Positions 58,630 to 64,000 of a stretch of DNA of 64,000 bases are shown here, in pieces. Every line of letters starts with the position of its first letter. Positions within the stretch are counted from its first letter, which is position 1. The notes below the pieces were generated by a model. It was not told the origin of the DNA. It saw only the letters and a list, made by a program, of their open reading frames with translations, and searched no databases. The translations under genes and the position numbers were made by a program. This DNA is from Polynucleobacter sp. es-EL-1 (GTDB lineage Bacteria > Pseudomonadota > Gammaproteobacteria > Burkholderiales > Burkholderiaceae): NCBI RefSeq assembly GCF_018687975.1, contig NZ_CP061310.1, positions 62,001-126,000 on the forward strand, given 5' to 3'.

Positions 58630-59406
58630 CTAGCTAAAAAGATCTGATTGAGGGGTTTGAGTGAGGGCCTCTTTGCCTTGGCTTATCCAAGAAATCGGGG
58701 TCTGACCTTGTTCCAAGAGCCAGGTATTGGCTTTTGAGAAATGCTGACAGCTTCCAGCGCCGCCAGGCTTTAAAAAAGGCTGAGCTGTTTTATAGACTCC
58801 CAGCCCAGAGGGGTGGGAAGACTGCAGTATGAGTTGGTGTTCTCCAGACTCAATCAGGGGGAGCTTGGACTGGGCATGACCACCCCAGAGCATCCAAACC
58901 AAGTTTGGCTTCGATTGGGCAAGATCAAGAATTAGCCGATCAATCAGCGGCCTCCATCCTAAATTGATATGACTGCCCGCCTCACCCAATTTGACACTGA
59001 GTGCGGTATTCAGTAGCAATACCCCTTGTTCAGCCCAGTGATGTAGATCTCCATTAGTCAGGGATCCAAAACCCTCGATGGCTAATGCCTTGCTGATGTT
59101 GCGAAGTGAACTTGGAAATTGCCGAGAATTTGTCGGAATACTGCTCGGAATAGAAAAGGCCAATCCCTGCGCAAGGCCTGGCGAGTGATATGGATCTTGA
59201 CCAAGGATCACCACCTTCACTGTAGAGAGTGGGGTAAGTGATAAAGCTCTAAAGAAATTCTGTGGCATTGGGCAGATCAATTCACCATCTTTTTGAATAA
59301 GATCCCGCACATTCTTTTGAAGATGCTGCCATTCACTTGATTCTAAAAAGTCGCCTAGTAACTGCCGCCAGTCCGCCGGTATGTCTGCTGCAGAAAAAAT
59401 TGCCAT
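58630..59406 (-). CDS. ung: Uracil-DNA glycosylase
   Basis: Ung removes uracil from DNA to start base-excision repair. I start it at the ATG at 59406, overlapping the preceding stop (TAATG), giving 258 residues; an upstream in-frame extension would lie inside the peptidase gene. Family-1 motifs are G-Q-D-P-Y-H-S-P-G-L-A-Q-G-L-A-F-S with the catalytic Asp and S-S-H-P-S-G-L with the catalytic His. L-L-N-T-A-L-S-V-K is also present. Confidence 0.96.
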   Translation of the reverse strand: MAIFSAADIPADWRQLLGDFLESSEWQHLQKNVRDLIQKDGELICPMPQNFFRALSLTPLSTVKVVILGQDPYHSPGLAQGLAFSIPSSIPTNSRQFPSSLRNISKALAIEGFGSLTNGDLHHWAEQGVLLLNTALSVKLGEAGSHINLGWRPLIDRLILDLAQSKPNLVWMLWGGHAQSKLPLIESGEHQLILQSSHPSGLGVYKTAQPFLKPGGAGSCQHFSKANTWLLEQGQTPISWISQGKEALTQTPQSDLFS

Positions 59407-61187
59407 TACGCAGTTGGGATGAGGTCGAACTGGTCTGGCAGTTGATTTAAATCCAATGCAGTCATGCACTCATGCTCTAGATCATCTCTGTAAAAGCAAA
59501 TAGTCAGTACTTGCTCAGGATTGAGGCTAGTAAGCACTTTATCTAGGCGTGCGGTAGTGACGCGTTCGCCGTTGATGCTGGAAAGCAGGTCGCCAGGAGC
59601 TAGGCCAGCAAGTTGCGCTGCCCCACCATCTAATACATGGGTTACCTTAAGCCAGCCATTGACTTCTGTATGACGCATGCCCAGCTGCAGCTTGATTTTC
59701 TCAAGCTTGGAATGGGATTTGGGTTTAGCGGTAATTGTGTTTGGAAGCCATCTTTGGACGGGGATATCCTCACTACCAAAAATGTAGCAAGTTTTAAATT
59801 CGTTCCAAGTTTTGGTGAAACCGCTGCCAATTGCTTGCATCACAATTGCATCTAGACCATCCTCAGCGATTCCCTCTAGAGTGACTCCATGCTTGTGCCA
59901 AATGGCGCGCATGACGTCATCAAGTGATTGACGATTATTGGTGAAGTCACGAATTTTGAGATCGAGTCCAAGGGCAAGCAGTGCGCCTTTGCCGTAATAG
60001 CTCACTACCGCATTGGGCGTATTCTCATCTGCTTGATAGTATTTAGTCCAGGCATCAAAAGAGCTGTCGGCCAAACTCTGTTTCAGTCTTCCGGGGCCAC
60101 GCAAAATACCATTCCAGTTATTGGCAACCAACTTGAGATATGTCTTGAGATCAATACGCTTACTGCGCAATAGTTGAAGATCATCGTAGTAGCTTGTAAA
60201 GCCTTCAAATAACCAAAGCAGACGAGTATGGTTTCGGCGATCGAGTTGATAGGGTTGAAAGGCTTTGGGTTGAATACGTTTTACTAGCCACGCATGAAAA
60301 TATTCATGACTACAAAGACCTAGAAATTCACGATAGGCTGATTCATCCAATGGGGTATTCATTTGCGGAATTTGATCGCGTTTGCACAGCAGCGCTGTAC
60401 TGTTGCGATGCTCTAAACCGCCATAGCCAGCTAGAACGGCATTGACTAAAAATAAATAACTTTGAAATGGGGCCTTTTTTGTTTTTGGCTCAAATAAACC
60501 AATAGTGCTGGTGCAGATCGCTTGTAGATCATCTTGTAATCGCTCAAGATCTACTTCATGGATACAGCCTTGAATTGCCATCGCATGTGGAGTTCCATTT
60601 GACTGCCACTGGGCAATCTGAAACTCCCCCATAGCGATTGGATGATCGAGTAGATCGTCATAATCTTTGGCTAAATAAAAACCATAACCTTGTGCATCCA
60701 CTTTAGCGGCTCTGAGACCTGTTTGAACTGTCCAAGAATGACTGCAGGCATCTTTTGGTGGAATTAGAACCAGTGCGCAAGGTAAAGATTCTTGCCCTTT
60801 TGCTGCCAAACACAAGCTGCTGGGATTAATAAAGGCACGCTCGGTATCTAAATATGCTGCACGCACTGATGAGTCAAAAGCATAAATGGTTGTGAGAATC
60901 TCCACTGGACCTGAAATCTGAGGAAGGCGCCATTGATCATTATTGATGCGCTCTAATATCAGCGGCTGATTTGGGTTCTCCACTGCATAGGCTTCAATCG
61001 ATTCAATGTGTTTACTAAAGTCCCTAATTAAATAACTGCCTGGTATCCAGGCTGGCATTTGTAAAACTTGCCCATCGGGTGAAGGGTTTTCGATTCTGAG
61101 CTTTACGCCAAAACGATGACCATGCAGATCAGATGACCAAATGGTGTACTGAATGGCGGGTAGATCTGCAGTTTGAATGGCATTCAT
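59406..61187 (-). CDS. M61-family metallopeptidase (glycyl aminopeptidase type) with PDZ domain
   Basis: M61 peptidases are zinc aminopeptidases that prefer small N-terminal residues. The 593-residue protein has an N-terminal beta domain, the zinc site H-E-Y-F-H (294-298) with the likely third ligand Glu328 in L-W-L-F-E-G-F-T-S-Y-Y, and a C-terminal PDZ-like domain (about 500-580) with A-Q-L-A-G-L-A-P-G-D-L-L. No signal peptide is apparent, so it is probably cytoplasmic. It lies between dsbC and ung on the same strand. Confidence 0.9.
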   Translation of the reverse strand: MNAIQTADLPAIQYTIWSSDLHGHRFGVKLRIENPSPDGQVLQMPAWIPGSYLIRDFSKHIESIEAYAVENPNQPLILERINNDQWRLPQISGPVEILTTIYAFDSSVRAAYLDTERAFINPSSLCLAAKGQESLPCALVLIPPKDACSHSWTVQTGLRAAKVDAQGYGFYLAKDYDDLLDHPIAMGEFQIAQWQSNGTPHAMAIQGCIHEVDLERLQDDLQAICTSTIGLFEPKTKKAPFQSYLFLVNAVLAGYGGLEHRNSTALLCKRDQIPQMNTPLDESAYREFLGLCSHEYFHAWLVKRIQPKAFQPYQLDRRNHTRLLWLFEGFTSYYDDLQLLRSKRIDLKTYLKLVANNWNGILRGPGRLKQSLADSSFDAWTKYYQADENTPNAVVSYYGKGALLALGLDLKIRDFTNNRQSLDDVMRAIWHKHGVTLEGIAEDGLDAIVMQAIGSGFTKTWNEFKTCYIFGSEDIPVQRWLPNTITAKPKSHSKLEKIKLQLGMRHTEVNGWLKVTHVLDGGAAQLAGLAPGDLLSSINGERVTTARLDKVLTSLNPEQVLTICFYRDDLEHECMTALDLNQLPDQFDLIPTA

Positions 61188-61190
61188 AGT

Positions 61191-61907
61191 CTATTTGAGA
61201 GTGGAAAATTTCTTTTCAATATCGCTAATTTGTACTGCGCCTGGATAACGACTGCCATCTGTAAAAAAGATGGTGGGCGTACCAGTGATGCCATAGGTTT
61301 TTGCGAAAGCCATATTTTTCTCTAGCGGAGTGGCGCAATCTCCTTTTCCGCTAGGAGAGATTCCATTAATCATCCAATCAATATAGGCTTTCTGAGGATC
61401 TGCAGAGCACCAGATCTGTTTGGATTTTTGTGCTGAATCTGCGGAGAGTATCGGAATGAGATAGGTATAGACCGTTACGTTGTCTAGTTGCTGAAGCGAT
61501 TTTTCAAGGCGCTTGCAATAGCCACAATTGGGGTCTGAAAAAATGGCGATTTGCCGACTACCATTTCCGCGCACTGCTTTAAGGGCATTAGCAGGCACAA
61601 GCTCGGACCACTTGATGCGATTAAGGTCGGCCTGTCTTTGCTCGGTAATATTTTTCCCGGTGGCAATTTCAATGATCTCACCCTGAATTAAATATTTGCT
61701 GCTGGCATCTGTATAAAAGACATCGTTACCTACTAAAACTTCATATACGCCTGAGATGGGGGAGGGGCTCACATTTTTAATTTTGGCGCCTCCGCCAATT
61801 CTTTTTTGTAACTCAGTCTTAATTTGCTGTTCTGTTTGTGCGCTGGCATGACCAGTCAGCAGACAGAAAGCGCTTAAAAATACCGTGATCAAAAATGATT
61901 TATTCAA
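61191..61907 (-). CDS. dsbC: Thiol:disulfide interchange protein DsbC
   Basis: DsbC isomerises wrong disulfides in the periplasm and is kept reduced by DsbD. I start at a TTG at 61907 (then N-K-S-F-L-I-T-V), nine bases after GGAG, giving 238 residues and a clean signal peptide to about A-S-A (23). A TTG two codons upstream is an alternative. The N-terminal dimerisation domain leads to the thioredoxin fold with C-G-Y-C (Cys128, Cys131), a second cysteine pair and the cis-Pro segment G-T-P-T-I-F-F. The start overlaps the end of the ubiH-type gene. Confidence 0.93.
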   Translation of the reverse strand: MNKSFLITVFLSAFCLLTGHASAQTEQQIKTELQKRIGGGAKIKNVSPSPISGVYEVLVGNDVFYTDASSKYLIQGEIIEIATGKNITEQRQADLNRIKWSELVPANALKAVRGNGSRQIAIFSDPNCGYCKRLEKSLQQLDNVTVYTYLIPILSADSAQKSKQIWCSADPQKAYIDWMINGISPSGKGDCATPLEKNMAFAKTYGITGTPTIFFTDGSRYPGAVQISDIEKKFSTLK

Positions 61908-63174
61908 AATCAATATCTCCTAGAGCGCGCTCAATGAGACGCTGTTTAATAAAATGACTGCGATTCACAATGCCCAATCCCCAATTACGTAATTGTTTTT
62001 CAGTAGAACTAGTCCCTGAAAAAAGCTTCTTGAGTTTGTCGGTGACCCAAAGTAATGCAGAGGTATCACCTTGACGTTGTCTTTCATAACGACGTAGCAA
62101 GACCTTGTCATTGATTGGTCTGAAAGACTCGCGCTGACCAAGGACATGCAGTAGTGTTGCTACATCTCGAAGGCCAAGATTTAGGCCCTGTCCAGCCAAG
62201 GGATGCATGACATGGGCGGCATCTCCAATTAGCGCTACTTTGGGGTTGCCCTCTGGGCCAATGAAGCGGCTAGCACGCATTTTTCGCAATGGAAAGGCAG
62301 CTGGCAAGGAGTTGAGCGTAAGCTCCCCAAGTGTCTGCGTAATTGCGCCATTAGCAAGAGAGGATAGCTCCGTTACCCAGCTATCTTGATTAAGTTTTAT
62401 AAGATACGCGGCATTTTCTGGTGAGGTTGACCACACCATAGAGACTTGCTGATTGGGTAATGGCAACATGGCCACAATATCTCCACCAGGTAAAAACCAT
62501 TGATAGGCAGTTTCTAAATGGGCACGTGTGCAAATCCAATTGACCACCACCGCGCTTTGTTGATAACTTTCTTCGCTATGACTGATTCCTAATAAGGATC
62601 TGATAGGTGAGTTAGCGCCATCGGCGGCTACAAGTAGCTTAGTGTGTATGCAAGCCCCGCTGTGAAGATGCAGCATGATTCCATCAGCATCGATCTCAAG
62701 ATCTTCTAGGCTATCGTCCATCCGCTCCAATTTGCTTTGAAAGCGTGATGCCTGATCCAGTGTGTGTTCTATTAAATTCGACTCACCAATCCATGCCAAA
62801 AGCGGTGTTCCAGCCTCAAAGGCAGAAAGATGCAGCGTATCGAGCTGATCGCCTCGATCACCAAATATCCGCATATCGCGCACTGGCTGCATGCGACTTT
62901 GATCAATGGCATCCCAGACCTGTAAGCGGGCTAGTAGCTTTTGGGTACTCGGAGAAAAGGCGTAAATTCTTTGGCCCCATTGTGGTCCTTGTGGGGCGGC
63001 TATGAAATTCTCAATTCCGGGAGCTACTTGAGCTGTTTGTAGACCAAGTTGAGCCAAACCAAGCGCGCAGGCCTTACCAGAGACCCCGCCACCTACGACA
63101 ACCACATCCACCGGTCGAACCGAGCTGGGCTTTTTGGCTATTTTGGCAGGCTGATGGTGTTGAACTTCTGACAT
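61900..63174 (-). CDS. UbiH/UbiF-family FAD-dependent ubiquinone-biosynthesis hydroxylase
   Basis: These monooxygenases hydroxylate the ubiquinone ring. The 424-residue flavoprotein has the N-terminal V-V-V-G-G-G-V-S-G-K-A-C-A-L dinucleotide fold and a central D-G-A-N-S-P-I-R-S-L-L-G-I motif. The second FAD box is V-A-L-I-G-D-A-A-H-V-M-H-P-L-A-G-Q-G-L-N-L-G. Which ring carbon it oxidises cannot be told from sequence alone. An A-K-K-P-S-rich N-terminal tail precedes the fold. dsbC starts within its last codons; ychF is divergent. Confidence 0.88.
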   Translation of the reverse strand: MSEVQHHQPAKIAKKPSSVRPVDVVVVGGGVSGKACALGLAQLGLQTAQVAPGIENFIAAPQGPQWGQRIYAFSPSTQKLLARLQVWDAIDQSRMQPVRDMRIFGDRGDQLDTLHLSAFEAGTPLLAWIGESNLIEHTLDQASRFQSKLERMDDSLEDLEIDADGIMLHLHSGACIHTKLLVAADGANSPIRSLLGISHSEESYQQSAVVVNWICTRAHLETAYQWFLPGGDIVAMLPLPNQQVSMVWSTSPENAAYLIKLNQDSWVTELSSLANGAITQTLGELTLNSLPAAFPLRKMRASRFIGPEGNPKVALIGDAAHVMHPLAGQGLNLGLRDVATLLHVLGQRESFRPINDKVLLRRYERQRQGDTSALLWVTDKLKKLFSGTSSTEKQLRNWGLGIVNRSHFIKQRLIERALGDIDFE

Positions 63175-63213
63175 ATCTCGATGATATCGAATCTAGCCCT
63201 TTACAATGTGGGC

Positions 63214-64000
63214 ATGTCTTTGAAATGTGGCATCGTCGGCCTGCCTAATGTCGGCAAATCTACCCTCTTTAACGCGCTTACCAAAGCTGGAATCGCGGCG
63301 GAAAACTATCCTTTCTGCACGATCGAGCCCAATGTAGGGGTGGTAGAGGTTCCTGATCCTCGTCTCGCCGCCTTGGCAGAGATCGTTAAACCTGAGCGCA
63401 TCTTGCCTGCAGCGGTCGAATTTGTCGATATTGCGGGTCTAGTAGCCGGCGCCTCCAAGGGGGAGGGGCTGGGCAATCAGTTTCTGGCCAATATCCGCGA
63501 GACTGATGCAATTACCCATGTGGTGCGCTGTTTTGAGGATGCAAATGTCATCCACGTTGCCGGAAAGATCGATCCTATTGCAGATATCGGGGTTATTGAT
63601 ACTGAGTTAGCTCTTTCAGATCTGGCAACGGTAGAAAAAACGCTCAATCGATCTAGCAAGGCTGCCAAGTCTGGAAATGATAAAGAAGCTGCTGCACTGG
63701 TGGCAGTTTTGACAAAGGTTCAGTCCCATTTGGATTCTGCCCAGCCAGTTCGCAGTATGAATTTAAGCCCAGAAGAGCAGGCATTACTCAAACCGCTGTG
63801 CCTGATTACTGCTAAACCGGCCATGTACGTTGCTAACGTCAAGGAAGATGGCTTTACCAATAACCCCCATTTGGATGCGGTTAAAGAGCATGCTGCCAAA
63901 GAAGGCGCCCCTGTTGTAGCGGTTTGTGCAGCTATTGAGGCAGAAATTGCTGATTTAGATGAGGCGGATAAAGTTGAGTTCTTGGCAGATCTCGGCATGG
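63214..64000 (+). CDS. ychF: Redox-regulated ATPase YchF/OLA1 (3' end outside window)
   Basis: YchF is an Obg-related ATPase that binds ribosomes and takes part in oxidative-stress control. The frame opens at the ATG at 63214 and runs off the window after 262 codons of an expected ~363. Visible motifs are C-G-I-V-G-L-P-N-V-G-K-S-T (P-loop, 5-17), Y-P-F-C-T-I-E-P-N-V-G, and the G3 D-I-A-G-L-V with G-A-S-K-G-E-G-L-G-N-Q-F-L. These match YchF closely. It is divergent from the UbiH-type gene, 39 bases away. Confidence 0.96.
   Translation, partial: MSLKCGIVGLPNVGKSTLFNALTKAGIAAENYPFCTIEPNVGVVEVPDPRLAALAEIVKPERILPAAVEFVDIAGLVAGASKGEGLGNQFLANIRETDAITHVVRCFEDANVIHVAGKIDPIADIGVIDTELALSDLATVEKTLNRSSKAAKSGNDKEAAALVAVLTKVQSHLDSAQPVRSMNLSPEEQALLKPLCLITAKPAMYVANVKEDGFTNNPHLDAVKEHAAKEGAPVVAVCAAIEAEIADLDEADKVEFLADLGM

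Noticed and set aside
1..64000. CRISPR arrays, prophage, integron or toxin-antitoxin modules
   Set aside because: No regularly spaced repeats, phage structural genes, integrases or paired small toxin/antitoxin frames were seen on either strand.

Overview
The window reads as a chromosomal segment of a betaproteobacterium of the order Burkholderiales, most probably Polynucleobacter (freshwater, moderate GC). This rests on gene order and protein character: secY-infA-rpmJ-rpsM-rpsK-rpsD-rpoA-rplQ followed by cutA-dsbD-hemB-engB, a gltBD-mla-murA-his-tat run, petABC-sspAB, and hemA-prfA-prmC-grxD. No species-level marker was compared. The window is almost fully coding: no stretch longer than about 210 bases lacks a gene, and there is no CRISPR array, prophage, integron or insertion sequence with terminal repeats.

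Layout. (1) 1-4450: end of the spc operon (secY, infA, rpmJ) and the alpha operon (rpsM, rpsK, rpsD, rpoA, rplQ), closed by a strong UUCG-loop terminator. (2) 4474-9120: cutA-dsbD facing hemB-engB across a bidirectional terminator, then a cytochrome c4 gene. (3) 9146-14527: lysA-lptM, cyaY, and a leftward cluster aroB-aroK-mini-pilQ-240-residue membrane protein. (4) 14626-17790: mrcA (PBP1A), a REP-associated (Y1/HUH) transposase and a REP-like palindrome cluster. (5) 17872-31213: gltB-gltD, the Mla lipid-transport operon (mlaF, E, D, A, C, B), a second ABC exporter, a BolA-family gene and murA. (6) 31234-40167: histidine biosynthesis genes G, D, (C inverted), B, H, A, F, I, E, a HIT protein and tatABC. 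(7) 40152-45409: a Sel1-repeat protein, a porin, and a TPR/GT41 (O-GlcNAc-transferase-like) glycosyltransferase. (8) 45479-51206: DegQ-type protease, mscL, the cytochrome bc1 operon petABC and sspAB. (9) 51225-53327: tRNA-Thr(TGT), a DUF5672 gene and an MFS transporter. (10) 53331-64000: rmuC, grxD, prmC-prfA-hemA, a small membrane protein, ung, an M61 peptidase, dsbC, a UbiH-type monooxygenase, and the start of ychF.

How the genes work together. The first block makes ribosomal proteins, RNA polymerase alpha and the Sec channel. Envelope functions dominate the rest: PBP1A and MurA build peptidoglycan, Mla keeps outer-membrane lipid asymmetry, DsbD feeds electrons to DsbC, DegQ guards the periplasm, and TatABC exports folded proteins, very likely including the Rieske protein PetA, which carries a twin-arginine motif. 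HemB and HemA supply haem for cytochrome c4 and bc1.

The most unusual region is 11068-17790. The place where relatives carry pilMNOPQ holds only a 370-residue secretin and one 240-residue membrane/coiled-coil protein. The mrcA-to-aroB block looks inverted, and a REP transposase with its palindromes sits at one edge. Other accessory-looking items are the Sel1/porin/GT41 insertion between tatC and degQ, the DUF5672 gene behind tRNA-Thr, and a single-gene inversion of hisC.
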